From Afipia sp. 1NLS2 (GTDB taxonomy: Bacteria > Pseudomonadota > Alphaproteobacteria > Rhizobiales > Xanthobacteraceae), in the NCBI RefSeq assembly GCF_000178995.1, contig NZ_ADVZ01000001.1, positions 778,001 through 842,000 of the forward strand: a stretch of DNA of 64,000 bases, in the 5' to 3' direction. Below are positions 50,373-58,596 of the stretch, in pieces (position 1 is the stretch's first letter; every line of letters starts with the position of its first letter). The position numbers and the translations under genes are program-made. Under the pieces are notes generated by a model. The model was given only the letters and a program-made list of their open reading frames with translations, was not told where the DNA came from and did no database searches.

Positions 50373-52396
50373 TAGTCGAAGACGTCTCCCGCACCTGCCT
50401 GCTGAATAGGCGCCACGCCAATAAGCACCTGAGCCGCGCGCCCTTGTTCGTGGAACCAAAGATCGCGGATTCTAGCGTCATCGCTTGCAGGAAGTGGATC
50501 AGCGTCGCGGACCTTGAATGTTGTCGGAAGATTGACAGAGGTCCCGAAAACCAAAGCATGCTGCTTTGGCAATGAGGGAAGTCGCTTTAGAACGGCATCT
50601 GAGATAAACGGTGTCATCTGCCGAATATGTGAGAGGTCATCTGGATTTTGGATTCGGTGGATCACGAAGTTTGAGCACTGCGAAAGCACCGTCTTCGATA
50701 ACTCGCTCGGTCGCTGAGATGCGACCAAGAGGAAAAGGCCGTACTTTCGGCCCTCTTTCGCAATGCGCTCGAAGACGCGGCTCGCATCGATCGCATAGCG
50801 CGATGGAGTGGATGCAACGTAGCGATGCGCCTCTTCGAGAAGCAGATGGACAGGAAAGCGATTGCGTGGATCGGCTTGGCGAAGAAGACGAAACGACATC
50901 CGTGCCAGAACGGAAGCCACGAGTTCTACCACTTCATCTTCGACCGAGTTCATGTCGATGATGATGAGCTGATTTCGCTTTACCCAGTTTGCGTCATTTT
51001 GCACCAAACCCAAAAGCTGCGACAGAAAGGTGCCCATGGATGGATCATGACCACCACCCTGTAGATCGTGTCGCAGGAAAGCATATTCCGCCCGCTCTTC
51101 GAGCGATTTGAATCGGGTGATCATCTGGGAGCAGTAGTCGCGTATCTGCCGGTTTCCATGCGCTTCCTCATAGAGGATCGCGAGGTCCAGGGCTTCGCCA
51201 AGGGCAGAAAATTCAAATGGAAGAGACTTATAGGTAGGCATCTTCAGGCCATCGATAATGAACCCTCCTCCCTGTGCTCCACCAAGAAGGTAGTTTGTCA
51301 GCCCTTGGGGATTGGCCATCTGGCCGAAATTAATCCTGATGAACTGTGCAATCGTTGGATTATTAATTTGCTGAGTATTGAAGCGCTGAAGGAGGCCCAC
51401 CATACGATCGTGTTTCGACGGACTCCCAGAGTCGTCACGCAGGATCTGACTGAGGCAGGTCGCTAAGATATGATTCTTGATACCATTGAGTTCCTGTGCG
51501 TTCCCTCCCGAAAACAGCGTCGATAGACCCAACGCCATACGCAGGATTGGCACCTGAGTGCGTTCGCTCGCCTGAAGGAGCAACTCCCATTCCGACTGTT
51601 CAAGAAACCAGTGGGGTAGCCGGAAACGGCCTTCGGCAGCGGTTCCATCGAGAACGACGTGGGAAACGCCGATTCCGTTGCCGTTCGCCAAGGGCGTCAA
51701 CGCCCGAGCATACTCTCCATTGACGTCGAATATTACGAACGTCGCACCACGGGCATGATGCTCGTCGGGTTTATCGAACAGCGACTGAATCACGGATGCA
51801 ACCGTGCAGGACTTCCCGCTGCCGGTATTTCCGAGGACCGCAGTATGACCTCCGAAGAAGTCATCAATTCGAACCTTCACATCGTAGCCGTCGAAAATAA
51901 CGGACCGACCAATTGTCAACGCGCGGAATCGAGTTGCCTCCGGCGGGATAGGCGGGTGTCCTCCCCTCTTCGGAGCTGGCTCGCTTGGAACGTCCGTCTC
52001 AAACACGCGATCGAGTTCGGCGTCCAGAGCATAGAGCGCATCGGCGTAGAGCGACGGGAATATAGACACACCGAACCGAAATTTCTCGTCTAGTTTTTGG
52101 GGAAGCATCCCCACAGGTACGACATCCAGAAACTTCGCCGATGACGCCTTGTCCATATCACCATCGCGTCGATCTGAACTGCCGACATCTCGCTCGCGAA
52201 GCCCGACGACCTCTGCGACGACATACTCCGTCTGCGCTGGGATCATTAAAAAGGAGCCGAGGCGAGCCACGTAGTGGACGTCATCGAATCCGACGACCGT
52301 GAAGTTGTCGGTCCCAGCGTGCATCTCGACGACAAATTTATCGGCCGCAACGGAGACGACCTTGCCGATAGCCCGCTTTCGGTCGTCACGGCTCAT
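50372..52396 (-). CDS. herA: HerA-type ATPase/helicase of a SIR2-HerA system
   Basis: 674 residues. N-terminal HAS-barrel-like domain (IGKVVSVAADKFVVEM, LGSFLMIP), then the HerA/FtsK ATPase: Walker A GNTGSGKS (189-196), ATFVIFDVNGEY, QLIIIDMNSVEDE and the Walker-B-type LLLEEAHRYV, an Arg-finger-like RKYGLFLLVASQRPSELSKTVLSQC, and the C-terminal brace ALVFGTSVNLPTTFKV. It overlaps the SIR2 gene by 4 bases. In SIR2-HerA defence (Nezha-type) the two proteins form a large complex combining NAD+ hydrolysis with nuclease/helicase activity. Confidence 0.88.
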   Translation of the reverse strand: MSRDDRKRAIGKVVSVAADKFVVEMHAGTDNFTVVGFDDVHYVARLGSFLMIPAQTEYVVAEVVGLRERDVGSSDRRDGDMDKASSAKFLDVVPVGMLPQKLDEKFRFGVSIFPSLYADALYALDAELDRVFETDVPSEPAPKRGGHPPIPPEATRFRALTIGRSVIFDGYDVKVRIDDFFGGHTAVLGNTGSGKSCTVASVIQSLFDKPDEHHARGATFVIFDVNGEYARALTPLANGNGIGVSHVVLDGTAAEGRFRLPHWFLEQSEWELLLQASERTQVPILRMALGLSTLFSGGNAQELNGIKNHILATCLSQILRDDSGSPSKHDRMVGLLQRFNTQQINNPTIAQFIRINFGQMANPQGLTNYLLGGAQGGGFIIDGLKMPTYKSLPFEFSALGEALDLAILYEEAHGNRQIRDYCSQMITRFKSLEERAEYAFLRHDLQGGGHDPSMGTFLSQLLGLVQNDANWVKRNQLIIIDMNSVEDEVVELVASVLARMSFRLLRQADPRNRFPVHLLLEEAHRYVASTPSRYAIDASRVFERIAKEGRKYGLFLLVASQRPSELSKTVLSQCSNFVIHRIQNPDDLSHIRQMTPFISDAVLKRLPSLPKQHALVFGTSVNLPTTFKVRDADPLPASDDARIRDLWFHEQGRAAQVLIGVAPIQQAGAGDVFD

Positions 52397-54039
52397 TCTT
52401 GTTCCTCCTTCTTCTGAGAAGGAGCCATCGCATCCAGAACCTTGCGGACAGCCTCATCAATGCGTTCACTCGGTCGCTGAGGCATGAACTGCTCGATAAT
52501 CGTATCGAAGTAATGCGCCTTGCGTCCCGCTTCCGGGCCTTCACCCCCTATGATCCAAATCCGGGGATCGTTGAGAGCTTTCAATTTGGCGATATCGCCA
52601 TCGAGATTGGGGTCTACAAAGATAACCAGTCGGAACGTGGGTATCGTCAGCGCCTGATAGATGATGTTGTTGATATGCTCATCGCCGAATGCGTACCCCA
52701 TCGTAAACAGAACGCTCTGTTCCCGGACGACCCGCGACTGGAATTCACGGAAAAGGTCGGCATAAGGCGATCCGAGGCTGGCATTCTGCTTCCCTGGCGT
52801 TGGATAAATCATGACCTTTCCGGGCACTTCGGAAGCCGCTGTTTCTCTAATCGGGAAGAGACCGTGATCGTCCTCCGTCCAACTTATCGAACCATGGATC
52901 TTGCAGAGATAAACGAACCCATCGACTGCCGACCATTTTCGGCTTGTCAGATCGAGCTGCTCGGCTAACGCGTACCGAAAAGTCGCGGGATTGAAGCGGC
53001 GTTCGACAACACCGGAAAACCCGTTTGCATATGGCAGGCCAAGCCTATCCATAGCCGTCTCGTTGAAAAGATCATAATTGGTCGTGAACACCCAGGGCCG
53101 CGGCAGAGAACGGTCACGCAGAACGAGTTTCCGATAAAAAGTTTCATACAGATTCAGAACACCGCGATCACCGACGGCAAAGGCCCCTTTGGTGCATTTT
53201 TCCCACAGAAAAGCCTGAACCTTTTTTATGACCGACACCACGGCAATCAGTTGCTTTTTCGATACTTCAAGCGCGCTTCGCTCCAGCGCAAACCGCAGGC
53301 TGTGAAGCAGTTCCATCAGGCGTTCGAGATTACGAGCATATTCCTTCGCGCTGATATCAATGCCGAGTTGCTCGACGAACACCTTACGCTCCGCAATCGT
53401 GGGAAAGTCCGCAACATCCTCTTTGCGCGTTTTCGTGAATTCTGCGGCAAGCGGTGCCATGGTTGGAATACCAACCTCGGCATTGTTTACACGTAGCGAC
53501 GAGCACCCCGCTCCGAGTAGGAAAGCGACATTTTTCGCGTTCAACGACTCCGCCAGAGCCTTACGAACAATATCGGCGCCTTCGACCCAATCATATTCGC
53601 GACTATCGGCGTCGCTCCCTCGAATGAAACGGAATGTCTGCTTTGGCTCTTCCGCTCCTCCTGGTTTGTCCAAATTTCCCTCCTGATCGTCCGGCTCAGG
53701 CTCATCATGTTCAAGGCCGAATTCAAAATCTTCAAGGACTCCATGCCCTCCCACATTCGTCTCATGACGGTTCTCAGCCCCTATGGGATATTCCCACAGC
53801 GACCATCTAAGCTCCCCCAACGCGGGATGCTCTAATATCGCTTCATAATGGATTTCCGGCCCCATCTGGCGTTCATCGCCGCCCACCGCATCCCAATCCA
53901 GTTCGTCACTCTCGATCTCATAGATCTCGCCAGTCGCCATGTGCCTGATGCGAGCTGCCCCCCTGCAATAAATGTTCACTATCCCCTCCAACGAGTCGCT
54001 TGCTAAACTATAGCCAAAACTCAGAAATTTGGACTTCAT
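52393..54039 (-). CDS. SIR2-like NADase of a SIR2-HerA defence system
   Basis: 548 residues. Residues 1-160 are an acidic, unrecognised N-terminal domain. The SIR2 domain shows GAGCSS (176-181), TTNYD (319-323) and KIHGSISW with the catalytic His382, and TMGYAFGDEHINNII near the end. The HGS box and GAG/TTNYD motifs are intact. SIR2 proteins of this type degrade NAD+ on phage infection. It is the first gene of a three-gene overlapping operon with herA and a DEDDh exonuclease. Confidence 0.88.
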   Translation of the reverse strand: MKSKFLSFGYSLASDSLEGIVNIYCRGAARIRHMATGEIYEIESDELDWDAVGGDERQMGPEIHYEAILEHPALGELRWSLWEYPIGAENRHETNVGGHGVLEDFEFGLEHDEPEPDDQEGNLDKPGGAEEPKQTFRFIRGSDADSREYDWVEGADIVRKALAESLNAKNVAFLLGAGCSSLRVNNAEVGIPTMAPLAAEFTKTRKEDVADFPTIAERKVFVEQLGIDISAKEYARNLERLMELLHSLRFALERSALEVSKKQLIAVVSVIKKVQAFLWEKCTKGAFAVGDRGVLNLYETFYRKLVLRDRSLPRPWVFTTNYDLFNETAMDRLGLPYANGFSGVVERRFNPATFRYALAEQLDLTSRKWSAVDGFVYLCKIHGSISWTEDDHGLFPIRETAASEVPGKVMIYPTPGKQNASLGSPYADLFREFQSRVVREQSVLFTMGYAFGDEHINNIIYQALTIPTFRLVIFVDPNLDGDIAKLKALNDPRIWIIGGEGPEAGRKAHYFDTIIEQFMPQRPSERIDEAVRKVLDAMAPSQKKEEQE

Positions 54040-54175
54040 TCAGAGAACCGAGCCATAATTGCTCGGCTAGGTGGCTGTACATCCAGAATGCGCAGGCGGA
54101 CGTCGAAAGGGGAATGGCTCCCGAACCATGATCGCCCTTCCTGCCGGTTCTTTCCGCATCGGAAAGCGCAACTAA

Positions 54176-54454
54176 ATGCTCCGTGTCCTCACCGACTGGA
54201 TCGAGCGCCGGCGACGGATGCGCCAACGCTGGCAGCAGGACGCCCGCGTCCTGATTACGCACCACGAACGCCAAGCCTATTATGAAGCGCAGCGCCTGGC
54301 CGCCCGTAGCCGCGCACAAGGGAACAGGCCTGAGTTCTGGCATTGGGCAAAGGTTGCTTCCGAGGTTGCGCGCCTGTTACCCGCTGCCGAGATGGACATG
54401 AAGGTCGTGGAGGCCATCGTCGACGAGGAAATGCGCGGATACCGGCGTTCCTGA
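54176..54454 (+). CDS. Small basic protein of the element backbone
   Basis: 92 residues, very Arg-rich at the start (WIERRRRMRQRWQQDARVLITHHERQAYYEAQRLAARSR), then EFWHWAKVASEVARLLPAAEMDMKVVEAIVDEEMRGYRRS. It is read as real because of its consistent composition and coding bias; no family known. Repeat R2 begins 8 bases after its stop. Confidence 0.6.
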   Translation: MLRVLTDWIERRRRMRQRWQQDARVLITHHERQAYYEAQRLAARSRAQGNRPEFWHWAKVASEVARLLPAAEMDMKVVEAIVDEEMRGYRRS

Positions 54455-54461
54455 CGAGTGT

Positions 54462-54545
54462 GGGAGGGGAAAAGTCTTCCCCCTGGTCGGCACTCTCGTT
54501 GCCGACACACCCCCTTCTGCGGGGACCCCCGCAACGTCCCCGAAG
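54462..54545. repeat. Three-hairpin repeat R2
   Basis: Same three stems as R1 (GGGGAA/TTCCCC, GTCGGCA/TGCCGAC, CCCCC/GGGG) with changed loop bases. It lies directly after the small basic gene and before the LysR cassette. Confidence 0.7.
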
Positions 54546-54615
54546 GGCAAGAGCGTCGGCAGAAACCAACTGACGGATCGAGCAGTGATACAGTGATACG
54601 CCTGCACGGTAAGCT

Positions 54616-55521
54616 TCAGTGGAGTGGAGCAATCTCACGGATGAGATCGATGAGCAGGCGCAATGCAGTGGGGACTTGGCGGCGACCGGAATAATAGGCG
54701 TGAAACCCGCTGCCCATCGACGCCCAGTCGCTTAGCACGACCTTCAAGCTGCCACGATCCAAATACGGCCGGAGCACCGGTTCCGCGCCGTAGATCATGC
54801 CGACGCCGCTGAGGCCAAAGCCGATCGCCGCATGGCTTTCATCCACCGTTAGCGGGCCAGGTGTGGCGACCGCGACGGCCTCTTGTCCGCGCTCAAATTC
54901 CCACTGATAGATCTGGTCATTACCCAAGCGGATGCGGACACAGCGATGCTTGTGCAGATCGTGTGGCGTAGTAGGCGTACCGAAGCGTTCGAGATAGACG
55001 GGCGACGCGGCGGCAACCCAACGGATGTCCGGCGACAGCCGCTGCGCGATCATGTCTTCCGGCACGGTGCCGCCATAGCGGATACCGGCGTCGAAACCGC
55101 TCGCGATGACATCGATCAGGCGGTTGCTCACACTGATGTCGACCTCGACCTCTGGATAGCGGTCGACGAAGATCGGCATGACAGGGTCGAGCAGAAGCGG
55201 GACCGCATCCTCCAGAATGTTGATCCTGACGCGGCCCATCGGCGCATCCCGGAACCTGTTGAGGTTCTCCGCCGCGTCGCCAACGATCTGCAATGGACCT
55301 TCGATTGACGCCCGAAGCTCCGCCCCGGCGGCAGTGAGCGTCACGCTCCTCGTGGTTCTGTTCAACAATCGAACACCGCGCCGCGCTTCGAGTGCGGTGA
55401 TGGCATGGCTCAGTGCCGAGGTCGTGACCCCCATTTCCAAGGCCGCGCGACGGAAATTGGAATGTCTGACGATAGCCAGGAAGTAGAGGAAATCGGCAAG
55501 ATCGGTCCGGCTTAGCTGCAT
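54616..55521 (-). CDS. LysR-family transcriptional regulator
   Basis: 301 residues. N-terminal wHTH (DLADFLYFLAIVRHSNFRRAALEMGVTTSALSHAITALEARRGVRLLNRTTRSV) and LysR substrate-binding domain (GRVRINILEDAVPLLLDPVMPIF, DAGIRYGGTVPEDMIAQRL). This is the AaeR/DmlR-like sub-group by its substrate-domain pattern. It is divergent from the cupin gene (139 bases), so it probably regulates the cupin-to-CMD operon. Confidence 0.88.
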   Translation of the reverse strand: MQLSRTDLADFLYFLAIVRHSNFRRAALEMGVTTSALSHAITALEARRGVRLLNRTTRSVTLTAAGAELRASIEGPLQIVGDAAENLNRFRDAPMGRVRINILEDAVPLLLDPVMPIFVDRYPEVEVDISVSNRLIDVIASGFDAGIRYGGTVPEDMIAQRLSPDIRWVAAASPVYLERFGTPTTPHDLHKHRCVRIRLGNDQIYQWEFERGQEAVAVATPGPLTVDESHAAIGFGLSGVGMIYGAEPVLRPYLDRGSLKVVLSDWASMGSGFHAYYSGRRQVPTALRLLIDLIREIAPLH

Positions 55522-55660
55522 TGCATCACACTAACACGCTGTTGATCTGTGTTCATCAGTTCATTGCTTGCGAGGGCGCTAATCCGGATCGGCCCGACCG
55601 ACTAAATGATGGCCATGCTCAATGCCTAGGGCGAGCGACTCGATTTGGAGCCCGGCCATC

Positions 55661-56149
55661 ATGATCAAGCTCGCAATTGTCCTTGCCGCTGTCGTGTCGG
55701 CCACAGGTGCCGCCGCGGCACAGGAAGGAATCACGACCATGGACATCACCCGTAAAGCCGACCTCAAGACGGTCGACGGCCCGCCCGAATATTTCACCGG
55801 CAAGGTCACTGTCACCGGCGCATTCCAGCGCCCCGATCCATCGCGCGTGAGTGGCGGGATCGTCCACTTCGAACCCGGCGCTCGCACTGCCTGGCACACG
55901 CATCCCGCTGGCCAGACGCTGATCGTGACCGAAGGGGTCGGCTGGACCCAGGTCGAGGGTGGACCGAAGCTGGAGTTCCACGCCGGCGACATCCTGTGGT
56001 GTCCCGCCGAGCACAAGCATTGGCATGGCGCCGCCCCACACGAGGGCATGACCCACATCGCCATTCAGGACACGATCGACGGCAAGAACGTCGTCTGGAT
56101 GGAGAAGGTGACGGACGAGGAATATCTCGCGCCGCTGGGAAGCGAGTAG
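55661..56149 (+). CDS. Secreted cupin-domain protein
   Basis: 162 residues from ATG 55661, chosen because it begins the signal peptide (MIKLAIVLAAVVSATGAAAA). Single cupin: GGIVHFEPGARTAWHTHPAGQTLIV with His ligands, and the second motif FHAGDILWCPAEHKHWHGAAP. The (R)-mandelonitrile-lyase-like cupins share this pattern. It is the first gene of a five-gene operon; metal (Mn/Fe/Zn) binding is expected. Confidence 0.85.
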   Translation: MIKLAIVLAAVVSATGAAAAQEGITTMDITRKADLKTVDGPPEYFTGKVTVTGAFQRPDPSRVSGGIVHFEPGARTAWHTHPAGQTLIVTEGVGWTQVEGGPKLEFHAGDILWCPAEHKHWHGAAPHEGMTHIAIQDTIDGKNVVWMEKVTDEEYLAPLGSE

Positions 56150-56152
56150 TCC

Positions 56153-56398
56153 GTGCCCCACGTCATCGTGAAGCTCTGGCCCGGCAAATCCGACGCGCAG
56201 AAGCGCGATTTGTCCGCGGCCATCGTCCGGGATGTCACCCGTATCCTGAATTACGGCGATGAAGCGGTGTCGGTCGGCTTCGAGGAGGTCCAGCCCGATG
56301 CGTGGACCGCCCAGGTCTACGAGACTGACATTCGGGGTCGATGGAGCACGCTCACCAAGAAGCCGGGGTACGGCCCCGGCCCGAAGGGTACAGATTGA
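56153..56398 (+). CDS. Tautomerase-family protein (4-oxalocrotonate tautomerase-like)
   Basis: 81 residues, GTG start 3 bases after the cupin stop. MPHVIVKLWPGKSDAQKRDLSAAIV has the N-terminal Pro that acts as base in tautomerases once Met is removed. The C-terminal VQPDAWTAQVYETDI completes the fold. It may act on a keto-enol intermediate of the pathway. Confidence 0.85.
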   Translation: MPHVIVKLWPGKSDAQKRDLSAAIVRDVTRILNYGDEAVSVGFEEVQPDAWTAQVYETDIRGRWSTLTKKPGYGPGPKGTD

Positions 56399-56409
56399 AG
56401 GTAAGCAGC

Positions 56410-57300
56410 ATGATACTGGAAGAGACATATACTCTCGCAAACGGGGTGAAGATCCCGAAGCTGGGGCTAGGCACCTGGTGCATTCCCGACGCCGATACCG
56501 GACGTGTCGTACGCGAAGCCATCGAGATCGGCTATCGCCACATTGATACCGCCCAGGCGTATGAGAACGAGCACGGCGTGGGCGCGGGGCTTCGCGCGAG
56601 CGGCGTATCCCGCGACCAGATTTTCGTGACCACGAAGCTGGCAGCCGAGTGCAAGACCTTCGCTGCGGCAAGCGCCCGCATCGACAAGTCGCTCCGGGCG
56701 CTCGGGCTAGATCATATCGACCTGTTGCTGATTCACAGCCCGCAGCCCTGGGCAGAGTTTCGGGAAGGCGAGCATTTCTTCGAAGGCAATCTCGAAGCAT
56801 GGCGCGCGCTCGAAGAAGCCTACGCCGCCGGCAAGGTCCGCGCGATCGGCGTCTCGAATTTCGAGGCCGCGGACCTCGACAATTTGCTCGACAACGGCAA
56901 CGTCGCGCCGATGGTCAATCAGGTCCTGGCCCATGTCGGCAACACCCCGTTCGACCTGATCGACTATTCGCGATCGAAGGGGCTGTTGGTCGAAGCCTAC
57001 TCCCCTGTCGCCCATGGCGCCGTGCTCAGGAACGCCCAGCTCGGCGCGCTGGCGCAGCGCTATGGGGTCAGCATCGCGCAGTTCTGCATCCGCTATTGCC
57101 TCCAGCTCGGCCTGCTCCCGCTACCCAAGACGGCCAATGCGGCGCACATGCGCGACAATGCCGCCATCGGCTTCGTCATCTCCGATGCCGATATGGACAC
57201 CCTCAAGGGTTGGGAGAACAGCACCGACTACGGAGAGGCCGGTGCCTTCCCGGTGTTCGGCAAGAAGCGGCAGATCGCCGCCGCCGGTCGGGAGGGCTGA
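56410..57300 (+). CDS. Aldo-keto reductase
   Basis: 296 residues from ATG 56410. IPKLGLGTWCIPDADT, the catalytic tetrad region DTAQAYENE (Asp, Tyr), VTTKLAAE (Lys), LLLIHSPQPW (His), and the NADPH-binding GVSNFEAADL, LPKTANAAHMRDN. A typical AKR that reduces aldehydes or ketones with NADPH. It lies 11 bases after the tautomerase gene. Confidence 0.9.
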   Translation: MILEETYTLANGVKIPKLGLGTWCIPDADTGRVVREAIEIGYRHIDTAQAYENEHGVGAGLRASGVSRDQIFVTTKLAAECKTFAAASARIDKSLRALGLDHIDLLLIHSPQPWAEFREGEHFFEGNLEAWRALEEAYAAGKVRAIGVSNFEAADLDNLLDNGNVAPMVNQVLAHVGNTPFDLIDYSRSKGLLVEAYSPVAHGAVLRNAQLGALAQRYGVSIAQFCIRYCLQLGLLPLPKTANAAHMRDNAAIGFVISDADMDTLKGWENSTDYGEAGAFPVFGKKRQIAAAGREG

Positions 57301-57304
57301 CCTC

Positions 57305-58072
57305 ATGAACCCGGTCTATGTTTTCAAGGATCAGGTCGCGCTGGTCACCGGCGCGGCCAAGGGCATGGGGCTCGCGACCGCGCGCGCCTTCGCCGAGAAT
57401 GGCGCATCCGTGGTGCTGGCCGACATCGATGGCGATCTCGCCGCGCAGGAAGCGAAGCGGATCGCCGCCGCGGGCGGCGCCGCGATCGGCACGGCCTGCG
57501 ACGTCGCCGATGAAACGCAGGTGGCGGCTATGATCGACCTGGCGGTCGCCGAATATGGCCGGCTCGACATGGCGTTCAACAATGCCGGCATCCAGGTGCC
57601 CCCGTCCGACGCGGCGGACGAGCCGCTGGCGAATTTCGAGCGCGTCACCGCCGTCAACCAGCGCGGCGTGTGGGCCTGCATGAAGCATGAACTCAGAGTG
57701 ATGCGATCGCAGGGCTCGGGGGCGATCGTCAATTGCTCGTCGCTCGGGGGCTTGGTCGGATTGCCCGGACGCGCCGCCTATCACGGGACCAAACATGCCG
57801 TGATCGGGATGACCAAAAGCGCGGGCGTCGAATATGCGCCGCGCGGCATCCGCATCAATGCGATCTGTCCCGGCACGATCGACACGCCGATGGTGCAGGC
57901 GATGCTGGAGGGTCAATCGGATGCGATGGCCGAGATCATGAAGCAGCAGCCGATCGGTCGCCTCGGACGTTCCGAGGAAATCGCCGCGGCCGTGCTCTGG
58001 CTGTGCAGCCCGGCGGCCAGTTTCGTGATCGGCGCCGCGCTGCCGGTCGATGGCGGTTTCACAGCGCACTGA
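57305..58072 (+). CDS. Short-chain dehydrogenase/reductase (SDR)
   Basis: 255 residues. NAD(P)-binding TGAAKGMGLATARAF, NNAGIQVPPSD, catalytic Ser in VNCSSLGGLVG, YHGTK active-site motif (YxxxK), ICPGTIDTP and the C-terminal VDGGF. ADID after the second strand favours NAD(H). The stop overlaps the CMD gene start (TGATG). Confidence 0.9.
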   Translation: MNPVYVFKDQVALVTGAAKGMGLATARAFAENGASVVLADIDGDLAAQEAKRIAAAGGAAIGTACDVADETQVAAMIDLAVAEYGRLDMAFNNAGIQVPPSDAADEPLANFERVTAVNQRGVWACMKHELRVMRSQGSGAIVNCSSLGGLVGLPGRAAYHGTKHAVIGMTKSAGVEYAPRGIRINAICPGTIDTPMVQAMLEGQSDAMAEIMKQQPIGRLGRSEEIAAAVLWLCSPAASFVIGAALPVDGGFTAH

Positions 58073-58491
58073 TGACGTTTGCGCCACTCTTCACGCGCCG
58101 ATCCGCGATCTCGATGACCGTGGCGGCCGTCATGCCATGGCCCCTAACCGCAGGAGTAAAGACGATGCCTACTGAACCGACCAACGCGCGCAAGTCCTTT
58201 GGCGACATCGCGCCACACCTTGCCGAGATCACCGACAAGGTGCTGTTTGGCGACGTCTGGGAAAACCCCTCGCTGAAGCCGCGTGACCGCAGCCTCGTGA
58301 CGATCACCTGCCTGATCGCGATGTACCGGATCAACGAGATGCCGTTTCACATCAAGAAGGCGCTCGAGAATGGCGTGACCAAGGAAGAGATTATCGAGGC
58401 TGTCACGCAGATCGCATTCTACGCCGGATGGCCACCCGCGATGACGGCGCTGCCTATCCTCAAGAAGGTGTTTGAGGAAGCTGGCCTCTGA
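58072..58491 (+). CDS. Carboxymuconolactone decarboxylase (AhpD-like) family protein
   Basis: 139 residues from ATG 58072, with a twin-Arg-like signal (TRRSAISMTVAAVMPWPLTAG); the alternative ATG 58165 has a good AGGAG (58152-58156) and would give a cytoplasmic 108-residue protein. Core: SLKPRDRSLVTITCLIAMYRINEMPFHIKKALENGVTKEEIIEAV and QIAFYAGWPPAMTAL. The AhpD CxxC is not present; only the first Cys region (TCLIA) is seen. The last gene of the cassette. Confidence 0.8.
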   Translation: MTFAPLFTRRSAISMTVAAVMPWPLTAGVKTMPTEPTNARKSFGDIAPHLAEITDKVLFGDVWENPSLKPRDRSLVTITCLIAMYRINEMPFHIKKALENGVTKEEIIEAVTQIAFYAGWPPAMTALPILKKVFEEAGL

Positions 58492-58514
58492 ATACCGACC
58501 ACGTCGTCCCGGTT

Positions 58515-58596
58515 AGAGTGAGAGTGCAGGCCGGGTTTGCCGTGACGGGTTGAGGGCTGGAGAACAGGTCTCCGGCGCCTGTCGCGGAGAACCGCG
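58515..58596 (+). promoter_or_regulatory. Structured leader of ardC (L1)
   Basis: GTGACGGG (58542-58549) pairs with CCTGTCGC (58578-58585), with the inner stem GGAGA/TCTCC. The sequence ends at the ardC ATG. It aligns base for base with the leader of the ParB-like gene (59624-59708), stems being kept where bases differ. Confidence 0.65.

Noticed and set aside
54583-54598. Tandem AGTGATAC repeat
   Set aside because: Only two short copies at a rearranged junction; likely chance or a minor slippage product.
55619-56800. A 393-codon minus-strand open frame
   Set aside because: It covers the cupin, tautomerase and aldo-keto reductase genes antisense, has Arg/Pro-rich composition and shows no motif.
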